Positions 57,131-64,000 of a stretch of DNA of 64,000 nucleotides are shown piece by piece; the stretch's first letter is position 1, and the number at the start of each line of letters is the position of its first letter. The translations under genes were made by a program, and so were the position numbers. The notes below the pieces were generated by a model. That model made no database searches and was not told where the DNA came from. It worked only from the letters and a program-made list of their open reading frames with translations. Origin of the DNA: Candidatus Omnitrophota bacterium (GTDB taxonomy: Bacteria; Omnitrophota; Gorgyraeia; Velamenicoccales; Velamenicoccaceae); assembly GCA_016235185.1 (NCBI GenBank), contig JACRLT010000023.1, positions 1-64,000 on the forward strand. Direction: 5' to 3'.

Positions 57131-57877
57131 TCAGGCCAGGTCGAGCAGTTCATTTACCGGCCTGTTGGTTTTCAGCGCCCTGCCGACATGATAATGGATA
57201 AAAGACGTCAGTATGCTTTCCAACTGCCTGCGTATAGGTAGCGCCATATTTAGCCTAAGCGCTTTATTCCAATCCGACCTCTCAATATAAAGGATGGTAG
57301 CTATGCTCCCCTGTAAAACAGCTTCCGCGTTCCTATCCTGAAAAATACAGCGGCCACACAAAAGGCCCCCTCTTGAGCGGCTGAAATATGCCTCTTTGTT
57401 TATTTTGGTATCACAGGCCAGACATGAATCAAAATGAGGTTTAAAACCTGAAAGGGACAATATCTTGATCTGAAAAATCGGCCGTGTATCGACAGGCACG
57501 TTTTTCAAGGTATTCAAAAAATCAAAAATAAGCTCAAAGACCTTTAAATGCGCATCCTCTAGCGGCATGAGACAATCAACCAACTCCGAAATATGGCTGG
57601 CAAAACCGAATGACTTCAAGTCAGGCCGCTGTAGCCCGAAATCGTCCATCTGGTCGCACTGCCCTACCAGATGGATCTCCGTATTTCTCTTCCTGTAAAA
57701 GACAATATGATTTAGCGATAAGGGGCTTAACGTTGTAGAGAACTTTCTCGGATCCCGGCGGATACCTTTTAAGATACCCTTTACCTTGCCGAAGTCCCTC
57801 GTAAAAAAAGTAACTATCTTACTGGTTTCCCGAAAGTCAAAGGCTTTCAAGACAAAGGCCGGAGTTGAACAGATCAT
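57131..57877 (-). CDS. recO: DNA repair protein RecO
   Basis: A 248-residue RecO: an N-terminal OB fold (AFVLKAFDFRETSKIVTFFTRDFGKVKGILKG), the helical middle region, and a zinc-binding segment with CLACDTKINKEAYFSRSRGGLLCGRC. It loads RecA with RecR during RecF-pathway repair. Array 13 precedes its start, between it and ybeY. Confidence 0.93.
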   Translation of the reverse strand: MICSTPAFVLKAFDFRETSKIVTFFTRDFGKVKGILKGIRRDPRKFSTTLSPLSLNHIVFYRKRNTEIHLVGQCDQMDDFGLQRPDLKSFGFASHISELVDCLMPLEDAHLKVFELIFDFLNTLKNVPVDTRPIFQIKILSLSGFKPHFDSCLACDTKINKEAYFSRSRGGLLCGRCIFQDRNAEAVLQGSIATILYIERSDWNKALRLNMALPIRRQLESILTSFIHYHVGRALKTNRPVNELLDLA

Positions 57878-57884
57878 AGTTTTT

Positions 57885-57951
57885 GCGTAGGGCTTATGGC
57901 TAAGAGCACAGGGTAAATCCTTTGCCCTATGCCCTACGCCCTAAGCATCTT
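57885..57951. repeat. heptamer array 13, opposed arms
   Basis: Four units like GCGTAGG (57885-57912) face four like GCCCTAC (57924-57951). The arms are roughly complementary. The array lies in the ybeY/recO gap and encodes the last ~8 codons of ybeY. Confidence 0.83.
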
Positions 57952-58346
57952 TTTAGCAATTCTTCCTGCCTCTTCCACATCTTCTTTTTTTCTACAAGGC
58001 TGGAATCATCGTAGCCGATCAAATGCAGTATGCCGTGGACTATGTAACGCATTAACTCTTCCTCAAAAGTTACCTTGATCTTTTTTGCTACAGCCGCCGC
58101 CGTATCGACACATACGACCACATCCCCGACTATGCCCATTTTAGACGAAAACGGATGCACCAGATCAAAAGAAAGAACATCCGTGCTTAGATCTTTTGAC
58201 ATGTATTTCCTGTTGAGGCGCCTGATCATGGCATCCTGCACCAAGACAATGGTCAAAAACGCTTTTTTCACCTTTTCTTCTTTTAAAATATTTTTTACGA
58301 TTTTTTTGATGGAAATAACGGAGATAGGGATTTTGCGATAAAGCAC
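57927..58346 (-). CDS. ybeY: endoribonuclease YbeY with altered metal ligand
   Basis: A 139-residue YbeY (UPF0054). The zinc motif is HGILHLIGYDDSS: His104 and His108 are kept, but the third ligand of H-x3-H-x5-H is Asp114. The core STDVLSFDL is normal. YbeY matures rRNA 3' ends and acts in ribosome quality control. The start is GTG, five bases after GAGG. It follows the HD-hydrolase gene and precedes recO, a common YbeY neighbourhood (PhoH, 7TM-HD, YbeY). Confidence 0.92.
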   Translation of the reverse strand: MLYRKIPISVISIKKIVKNILKEEKVKKAFLTIVLVQDAMIRRLNRKYMSKDLSTDVLSFDLVHPFSSKMGIVGDVVVCVDTAAAVAKKIKVTFEEELMRYIVHGILHLIGYDDSSLVEKKKMWKRQEELLKRCLGRRA

Positions 58347-58383
58347 CCTTACCTCGATGCCTTCATCAAAAGAGTGCGGGCAG

Positions 58384-59739
58384 TTACGGCCTTTTATCGG
58401 TTTGAGGATAGTCGATGCGTGAATGATAAAAACCTCCCAGGATATGGATAAAGATAGTAGATATCTTCTCTAGATCCCGTAACGTCAGGTCGCAAGCATC
58501 TAACTGGCCGTCAATGAACTTATTATTGATAATGCGGCGTACGATATCAGAGATGCGCTCGGCAGTAGGCTCATCCAATGCCCGGCAAGCCGCCTCCACC
58601 GAATCAGCCAAAAGCACTATGGCTGTCTCTTTGGTCTGGGGCTTGGGGCCCGGGTATCTGAATACCTCTTCCTGGACATCCTCTTTAGCCTCTGTGGCCT
58701 CAAGGGCTCTTCTGTAAAAATAGTAGACAAGGCTCGTGCCGTGATGCTGACTGATAAACTCAATAATGGCGTGATTTAACCTGTTACTTTTGGCCAAGTC
58801 CATGCCGCGTTTGACATGGTCCATAATGACAAGTCTGCTCATCGAGGCGCTCAATTGATCATGCTTGTTGGCACACCTGTCCTGGTTCTCGCTGAAATAC
58901 TCCGGTTTCTCTAATTTGCCTATATCGTGATAGTAAGCCCCTACGCGAGCCAACAACGCATTAGCGCCCACTACTTCTGAAGCCATTTCAGCAAGGTTGC
59001 CGACCATAAGGCTGTGATGGTAAGTACCGGGAGCCTCTAAAACAAGACGTTTGAGCAATGGATGGTTAAAATCAGCAAGTTCCAAAAGACTAATGTTAGT
59101 CACGACTTTGAAAAGGAATTCGAAAACCGGCAATAAGCCCGCCACTAGGAAGGAAGCTATGAACCCGTTTAAAAAAGGGATAAAGCAAAATTTCAATATC
59201 TGCGAAGAGCCGGTACCGGAATGTCTCAAAAAAGTCAGGAAGCACAGACCTTGGGCCAAGCCAACAAAAAAACCTGCGGTAATGATCTTGGACCTTCGCC
59301 TCGCCTGCCATACAAACAAGGATCCTAAGATACCTCCCACCAGGAGGACGCTCGTCAAATAAAGGTCTCCTCCGTAATTTATGCCTACAAATACACTAAG
59401 CGCTATGCTAAAGATCAAAGCGAGTTCCAGGTCGCGGTATAAAAGCGATACAAGCATCGCAAAAAAAGCAACAGGGAAAAAATAAGGAGAGATCTCGAAA
59501 TAGTCTTTAAGCAATTTGCTGCTGGCTACGCCAAGAAGAAAAAGTAACCCAAGAGATAAAAAATTATACTTCTTGGAACCTGATTTTAGGGAAATGATAA
59601 GAAGGTGTGCGGCCAGTACGAAAAATAGAAGGACAAATACAAGAGGGATATCCACTATGACGGCAAAAAAAACCGAAAAAACTATGCCGCCCAGGATAAA
59701 TATGGCCTGCTTAAGTGTGAAGCCTTTGTGATTTCTCAT
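58384..59739 (-). CDS. 7TM-HD family phosphohydrolase (PgpH-like), without extracellular domain
   Basis: A 451-residue protein with about six to seven membrane segments (~10-225) followed by an HD domain containing [13 protein letters not shown] and [11 protein letters not shown], plus [13 protein letters not shown]. PgpH degrades c-di-AMP. Unlike Listeria PgpH it lacks the large N-terminal extracytoplasmic 7TMR-HDED domain. It sits in the usual order phoH, HD, ybeY, overlapping phoH by 29 bases. Confidence 0.9.
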   Translation of the reverse strand: MRNHKGFTLKQAIFILGGIVFSVFFAVIVDIPLVFVLLFFVLAAHLLIISLKSGSKKYNFLSLGLLFLLGVASSKLLKDYFEISPYFFPVAFFAMLVSLLYRDLELALIFSIALSVFVGINYGGDLYLTSVLLVGGILGSLFVWQARRRSKIITAGFFVGLAQGLCFLTFLRHSGTGSSQILKFCFIPFLNGFIASFLVAGLLPVFEFLFKVVTNISLLELADFNHPLLKRLVLEAPGTYHHSLMVGNLAEMASEVVGANALLARVGAYYHDIGKLEKPEYFSENQDRCANKHDQLSASMSRLVIMDHVKRGMDLAKSNRLNHAIIEFISQHHGTSLVYYFYRRALEATEAKEDVQEEVFRYPGPKPQTKETAIVLLADSVEAACRALDEPTAERISDIVRRIINNKFIDGQLDACDLTLRDLEKISTIFIHILGGFYHSRIDYPQTDKRP

Positions 59740-60682
59740 ACGCCTCTATGATCCTCTGGACAAGCTCGTGCCGGACGACATCGGCGCCGGTCAAATAAAT
59801 GAACTTGATACCGTCGATACCGGATAAAAGCTCCTGGGCCTGGATAAGCCCCAGAGGCCTGCCACCGGGAAGATCACTCTGCGTCACATCTCCGGTAATG
59901 ACCGCCTTGGAATCAAACCCCAGACGGGTCAAAAACATCTTGAGCTGTTCAGGCGTGCAGTTCTGTGCTTCATCCAAAATGATAAACGCGTCGTTTAGGG
60001 TGCGGCCGCGCATATATGCTAAAGGTGCAACTTCAATTATACCCATTTCGATATATTTTTCTATTTTTTCTGCTTCCATCATGTCATAAAGAGCATCGTA
60101 AAGCGGCCGCAGGTAAGGTGAAAGTTTTTCCTGGAGATCCCCTGGCAAAAACCCCAGGCTCTCTCCTGCTTCGATCGCCGGCCGGGTCAAAATGATCCTC
60201 CTGACCCTTCCCGATAATAGCGCAGAAACAGCCATGGCCATGGCCAGATACGTCTTTCCGGTGCCAGCCGGCCCTATCCCGAAAACAATATCATGCTTTC
60301 TGATAGAATCCGCGTAGTCCTGCTGGCCCCGAGTCTTGGGCACAGCCGTTTTTTCCTTCCTGGAAACATCAGCAGAAAACTCATCTAAGGTAAATTTTGG
60401 CTCCATTGCCTTTTCATGCTTTACACCGCGGCTTGCAAAAAGCATATGCTCTAATTCTTTACGGTCGGGGTTCCTGTTGGTCCTTATCAGATGAAGGAAA
60501 TTTTCGATAAGGTAAACAGCGCGGTCCAGCTTTCCCTTATTGGAAGAGCTGACCTTAAGGCCTTCAGCCTTAGAACTTATCTTGATGTCAAAGGCCTGTT
60601 CAATAAGCTTGGCATTCTCGTCGTGCATGCCGAATAAATCCCTGGCCTCTTTTTGGTTCTCAATTTTTATGATCTTGAACAC
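59711..60682 (-). CDS. phoH: PhoH-family ATPase
   Basis: A 323-residue PhoH: an N-terminal KH-like segment (residues ~10-75), then the P-loop ATPase with [15 protein letters not shown] (Walker A), [31 protein letters not shown] and [13 protein letters not shown] (Walker B). A predicted RNA-related ATPase widely linked to ybeY. Its start is four bases after the LysM lipoprotein gene stop. Confidence 0.95.
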   Translation of the reverse strand: MFKIIKIENQKEARDLFGMHDENAKLIEQAFDIKISSKAEGLKVSSSNKGKLDRAVYLIENFLHLIRTNRNPDRKELEHMLFASRGVKHEKAMEPKFTLDEFSADVSRKEKTAVPKTRGQQDYADSIRKHDIVFGIGPAGTGKTYLAMAMAVSALLSGRVRRIILTRPAIEAGESLGFLPGDLQEKLSPYLRPLYDALYDMMEAEKIEKYIEMGIIEVAPLAYMRGRTLNDAFIILDEAQNCTPEQLKMFLTRLGFDSKAVITGDVTQSDLPGGRPLGLIQAQELLSGIDGIKFIYLTGADVVRHELVQRIIEAYEKSQRLHT

Positions 60683-60686
60683 GGAA

Positions 60687-61196
60687 TTACTCCTGTGGGA
60701 TCTTTAAGGTCTGGCCGGCGTAGATCTTATCCGGGCTCTTGAGCTGGTCGGCGTTAGCCTCATATATCTTCTTCCATTTTTTTGCCGTTCCGTAAACCTT
60801 TAATGAAATGCTTCCCAAGGTCTCATTTGGTCCGACGGTATAATTAGTGACTTTTTCTGTTTGAGCTGTCTTGCCCTCTTCCTGGGGCGCCTGCTCGGTA
60901 ATGGGCTGGCTTTCAGGTTCCTGGACAGTTTCAACTTGCATACCGGATTTTACAGATTTCTTCTGTGAACTGTACCGGCCCACTTCGATTTCCGTTACAT
61001 AAGTCTTGCGGGTCAATTTACGGGGTTTCGTTATGTCGGATTCTTTTGGTGTACCCGCCAAAAAACCCTGATTGCCGCTCTCTAACTGCTGATCAACTCT
61101 GTCTTTCTCAACAGCATAGGTCCTCACCCGGGTGCAACCTGTCGCAGACAATAATAGAAGCGCGGGCAACAAAATCACAAAAAAGATCTTTTTCAT
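60687..61196 (-). CDS. LysM-domain lipoprotein
   Basis: A 169-residue protein with a lipoprotein signal (LSATGC, Cys21), a low-complexity middle rich in Gln/Glu, and one LysM repeat at ~120-167 ([24 protein letters not shown]...[10 protein letters not shown]). It should bind peptidoglycan from the membrane. I use ATG 61196, five bases after AAGGGGG supplied by leader element D; a longer frame to 61301 reads through that element. Confidence 0.9.
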   Translation of the reverse strand: MKKIFFVILLPALLLLSATGCTRVRTYAVEKDRVDQQLESGNQGFLAGTPKESDITKPRKLTRKTYVTEIEVGRYSSQKKSVKSGMQVETVQEPESQPITEQAPQEEGKTAQTEKVTNYTVGPNETLGSISLKVYGTAKKWKKIYEANADQLKSPDKIYAGQTLKIPQE

Positions 61197-61201
61197 CTCA
61201 T

Positions 61202-61306
61202 CCCCCTTAATTTTGTATTTAATAGATATTTTCCTTACAAAATTAACTCCGAAGCCTGCGAAGTCCGCCATTGAGTCAGTGGCGGACAAGCGCATAGGCA
61301 AGGAGT
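61202..61306 (-). promoter_or_regulatory. double-hairpin leader element, copy D
   Basis: Minus-strand leader of the LysM lipoprotein gene. Hairpin 1 combines ACTCC/GGAGT, GCCT/AGGC and GTCCGCCA/TGGCGGAC; hairpin 2 pairs TTAATTTTGTA perfectly with TACAAAATTAA. It ends in AAGGGGG, the gene's Shine-Dalgarno sequence. The AspRS gene stop is 25 bases beyond the 5' end. Confidence 0.68.
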
Positions 61307-61330
61307 CAAACTATTCGTACTCAACGTCCG

Positions 61331-62737
61331 CTATGGATTCAATGGCTCCCTTACGCTCTCAATATACAATTCTTTAAGCTGCTTATCGCAAACCTGTGAT
61401 GGCGCATCTGTCAAAGGGCATACGGCCTTCTGTGTCTTCGGGAACGCGATGATGTCGCGGATACTCTCTGTGCCGAAAAAAATAGACATGATCCTGTCCA
61501 ATCCGAAGGCGATACCGCCATGCGGCGGCGCGCCATACTTGAAAGCCTCAAGTAAAAAACCAAAACGAGCGTTTATTTCATCGTCGGTTATCTTCAAGAT
61601 CTTGAATATTTTTCTCTGAAGCTCCTGGCTATGGATCCTTAATGAACCGCTGGCTATCTCGCTGCCGTTTAAAACCAAGTCATAGGAACACGAGCGTATA
61701 CGGCTCAAATCATCGCCTTCCAGCATATCCACGTCATCCGGGTGGGGCGCCGTAAACGGATGGTGCTCACTGTCCCACCGCTTCTGTTGTGTATCATATT
61801 TAAACAAAGGGAAATCAACTACCCACACAAAAGAAAATTCATTTGGATCATTCTTATCAAGCCTGGTATCAGGCTTATCGGTCCCGTATTCCTTCATAGC
61901 TTCTTTATGGCTAATACGGCGAAAAGGCGTTTTAAGCGTAATACCCAACAGGTCTTTCAGGACTTTGGAAAAAAGGTTTTCACTGATGGAAAAAATGTCT
62001 TCTTCGCTTAAAAAAGACATCTCCATATCCAACTGTGTAAACTCCGGCTGCCTGTCCGCCCTTAAGTCTTCATCACGGAAACACTTGGCTATCTGGAAAT
62101 ACCTGTCGAATCCGGATACCATCAAAAGCTGCTTGAAAAGCTGGGGCGACTGCGGAAGCGCAAAGAATTTACCGGGATTAACACGTGAAGGCACCAGATA
62201 ATCGCGCGCCCCCTCGGGAGTAGACTTTGTCAGGATAGGTGTCTCTACTTCGATAAACCCTTGCGATTCTAAAAAATTCCGGGCAATATGGTTAAGCTTG
62301 TGGCGCGCCTCCAGAAGATGGAACATCTTCGGCCGCCTTAGATCAAGATACCTGTAAGGAAGCCTTAAGTCTTCGGTAACGGCCAATGTATCTTCGATCT
62401 CAAAAGGCGGATTTAAGGATGTATTGAGTATCTCGAGCTCTTTTGCTATTAACTCAACTTCACCTGTGGGTATCTTCGGATTTATGTTATTTTTGGGCCT
62501 AGAGTTCACAAGGCCTTTGAGACGAATGACATACTCTGCGCGCAGGCCCATTGCTTTCGCATGCGCCTCTGGCGCGTCTTTCGGGCTGAACATCACCTGC
62601 GTATAGCCGTACCTGTCGCGTATATCTATAAATATAAGTTTTCCATGGTCCCTGCGGCGGTGCACCCAACCGCAAAGAAAAACTTCCTGGCCGGCATTAT
62701 CTTTATTCAATTCTCCACAAGTGTGTGTGCGTAACAT
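61331..62737 (-). CDS. aspS: aspartyl-tRNA synthetase, GAD domain absent
   Basis: A 468-residue class IIb synthetase with the OB anticodon domain (VFLCGWVHRRRDHGKLIFIDIRD), motif 2 (CFRDEDLRADRQPEFTQLDMEM) and motif 3 (GGIAFGLDRI). Bacterial AspRS is usually ~590 residues; here YGTDKPDTR passes straight into DPNEFSFVWVVDFPLF, so the inserted GAD domain (~110 residues) is missing. It may charge tRNA-Asp only or also tRNA-Asn. The start is ATG 62737. Confidence 0.95.
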   Translation of the reverse strand: MLRTHTCGELNKDNAGQEVFLCGWVHRRRDHGKLIFIDIRDRYGYTQVMFSPKDAPEAHAKAMGLRAEYVIRLKGLVNSRPKNNINPKIPTGEVELIAKELEILNTSLNPPFEIEDTLAVTEDLRLPYRYLDLRRPKMFHLLEARHKLNHIARNFLESQGFIEVETPILTKSTPEGARDYLVPSRVNPGKFFALPQSPQLFKQLLMVSGFDRYFQIAKCFRDEDLRADRQPEFTQLDMEMSFLSEEDIFSISENLFSKVLKDLLGITLKTPFRRISHKEAMKEYGTDKPDTRLDKNDPNEFSFVWVVDFPLFKYDTQQKRWDSEHHPFTAPHPDDVDMLEGDDLSRIRSCSYDLVLNGSEIASGSLRIHSQELQRKIFKILKITDDEINARFGFLLEAFKYGAPPHGGIAFGLDRIMSIFFGTESIRDIIAFPKTQKAVCPLTDAPSQVCDKQLKELYIESVREPLNP

Positions 62738-62771
62738 TATATTCTAAAAGTTAGTTGTAAACAAAACCTAT

Positions 62772-64000
62772 TCATGGAGTATCGCCTTGGTTTTCATCCG
62801 CACCTTTTTCGCCATGCGATAAAACTATACCGGCAACAGATCTTGCCAACTTTTCCTCTACGTCTTCAAGCTTATTCTTTATAAAGATCTCTTCCTTAGG
62901 ATTCAATTCAATGGCCTTTTTTAGGTCTTTCGTGGCTGCAAGAAAATCCCCCTGGCTTTCATATATGCCAGCCCGTAAAAGATAGCGGTCAAAATTCCTG
63001 GGTTCAAATTCAATGGCCTTGGTCGCATGGTCGAGAGCTTCCCGATACTCTTTTCTTTTCAGAAAGATCGTTGCAAGATTGTAATGCGGCGCACCATAGT
63101 TTTCTGTAAGCTCCAAGGCTTTCTCACAATGCCCCTTAGCCTCCTCCAAACGGTCCTGATTAACATAAATCCAACAGACGTAGTTATGCGCAACGGGCAA
63201 GTTAGGATTTAACTCTAATGCCTTTAAAAAATCCGATAGAGCATTTTCTATCTCTTGGTTATTAGCATAGGCTATCCCCCTAGAGAGATAATTATTTTCG
63301 TCCTGCGGATTGGCCTCAATGGCCTGATTGATACGGACTATTTTTTCATCAACAAATTTTTGATCACTGTATCCATAACGACCAGCATAGCCTCTCTTTT
63401 GTGTATCCACATTCTTCAGGACCTCTAGCAGGCTTTCTTTCATTATACCTTGAGAACTTCTATAAGCCTCTCCTATGATGTCGTGAACTCTTTGATGCAT
63501 CAAAGCGCCAACGCTCAGCGACATTTTGGCCGCCTGAATCAACGACGGGTTTATCTGGTCTTCCGCACGATCAAAGATACTTATTATTTTTTTAACAGGC
63601 TCTACATCGCCAGTTGCAGTAAACTCGGACCATAAAAGATCAAGCCCCTCAGGCAAGATAGGTTGAGACGAACGAAAATTATTAGCTTCCTCAAGAATCA
63701 ATGCCAATATCTGGCTTGCGCTATCAGTCAAATCAATATCCAAGCTTTTGAGCTTTGCAAGAAATAAGGGATCCTTGTGGGCGACGGCTGAAATAAAATG
63801 TTTTATTGTGGCGTAGCGAGTAGTATCCTTGTTTACCTCTACCTCATTCAGTATCATCCTAACAATAATCAATAATTTATCGGGTTGAGGCTTTTGATAA
63901 TAATACATCACAACCTCTCTCATTTCTTGTGGTGTAATATTACTCTGCGCAAAAACACAAGGCAAGAAAGCCAAAAGCATAGCCAAAAACAATGATACCT
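62772..64000 (-). CDS. TPR-repeat protein with signal sequence (5' end outside window)
   Basis: At least 406 residues. The hydrophobic start (LAMLLAFLPCVFA) looks like a signal peptide, but the frame stays open to the window edge, so the true start may lie beyond 64000. Residues ~225-385 hold about five tetratricopeptide repeats (ENNYLSRGIAYAN, PVAHNYVCWIYVN and the following repeats). A periplasmic scaffold role is likely. Confidence 0.85.
   Translation of the reverse strand, partial: VSLFLAMLLAFLPCVFAQSNITPQEMREVVMYYYQKPQPDKLLIIVRMILNEVEVNKDTTRYATIKHFISAVAHKDPLFLAKLKSLDIDLTDSASQILALILEEANNFRSSQPILPEGLDLLWSEFTATGDVEPVKKIISIFDRAEDQINPSLIQAAKMSLSVGALMHQRVHDIIGEAYRSSQGIMKESLLEVLKNVDTQKRGYAGRYGYSDQKFVDEKIVRINQAIEANPQDENNYLSRGIAYANNQEIENALSDFLKALELNPNLPVAHNYVCWIYVNQDRLEEAKGHCEKALELTENYGAPHYNLATIFLKRKEYREALDHATKAIEFEPRNFDRYLLRAGIYESQGDFLAATKDLKKAIELNPKEEIFIKNKLEDVEEKLARSVAGIVLSHGEKGADENQGDTP

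Overview
The window is one long, almost fully packed stretch of bacterial chromosome in which every confident gene lies on the minus strand. The gene set points to an uncultivated Gram-negative anaerobe. There is lipid A-type acylation (LpxL family), an outer-membrane barrel protein, O-antigen-type sugar synthesis, pyruvate phosphate dikinase, a GltA/Nfn-type ferredoxin-NAD(P) flavoenzyme pair, GH57 glycan metabolism and a ParA-CBM48 fusion. I think a member of the Omnitrophota (OP3) or a related candidate phylum is likely, but that is inference from gene character only.

Layout, right to left, which is the direction of transcription. 64.0-61.3 kb: a TPR protein (5' end outside the window) and an AspRS that lacks the GAD domain. 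61.2-57.1 kb: LysM lipoprotein, PhoH, 7TM-HD phosphohydrolase, YbeY, RecO. 57.1-56.3 kb: a gene-free stretch with two copies of an unusual structured repeat. 56.3-43.9 kb: PanE, a coiled-coil membrane protein, UvrD/PcrA helicase, small metabolic genes, NrnA, a flavin reductase, an MFS exporter, PolX, ApbE, and the small subunit of an Nfn/Sud-type flavoenzyme. 43.8-35.2 kb: PilZ, two-CW and DacF-type peptidase genes, a secreted unknown, the large GltA/Nfn subunit, PanB, GlyRS and PPDK. 35.2-31.0 kb: a group-2-like sigma factor coupled to a LacI-type sensor without a DNA-binding domain, Apt, tRNA-Arg(CCT), a HigBA toxin-antitoxin module and a PHP phosphoesterase. 30.6-23.6 kb: an outer-membrane protein with a long leader, GH57 enzyme, CIA30-like anchored protein, ParA-CBM48, nitroreductase, small unknowns and a DUF3108 protein. 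23.4-0.2 kb: an envelope glycan region. It holds a GT28 glycosyltransferase, LpxL-like acyltransferase, three GT2 enzymes, a flippase, a B12-binding radical SAM protein, a papain-like peptidase interrupted by an AAA/DUF4143 ATPase gene, and then a closely overlapping operon. That operon makes a 3-acylamino sugar (aminotransferase, Gfo/Idh, acyltransferase) and a CDP-3,6-dideoxyhexose that is probably branched by a YerE-like ThDP enzyme (RfbF, RfbG, RfbH, YerE-like, SDR).

The most unusual content lies between and across the genes. (1) Three diverged copies of a 170-280-nt element keep the same base pairing through compensatory changes, with a conserved U6/A6 long-range pairing. (2) Four copies of a roughly 100-nt leader consist of two covarying hairpins whose 3' end is itself the Shine-Dalgarno sequence of the next gene and whose 5' end is an anti-Shine-Dalgarno; three copies sit directly in front of unrelated genes. 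(3) At least thirteen short degenerate tandem arrays have a period of seven bases (one is 7-8), each with its own word. They sit at gene junctions, often as two opposed arms that form a hairpin, and inside three genes. (4) An ATPase gene has been inserted into the 5' end of a peptidase gene with duplication of about 60 bp, so that both reading frames survive. None of these has been checked against databases.
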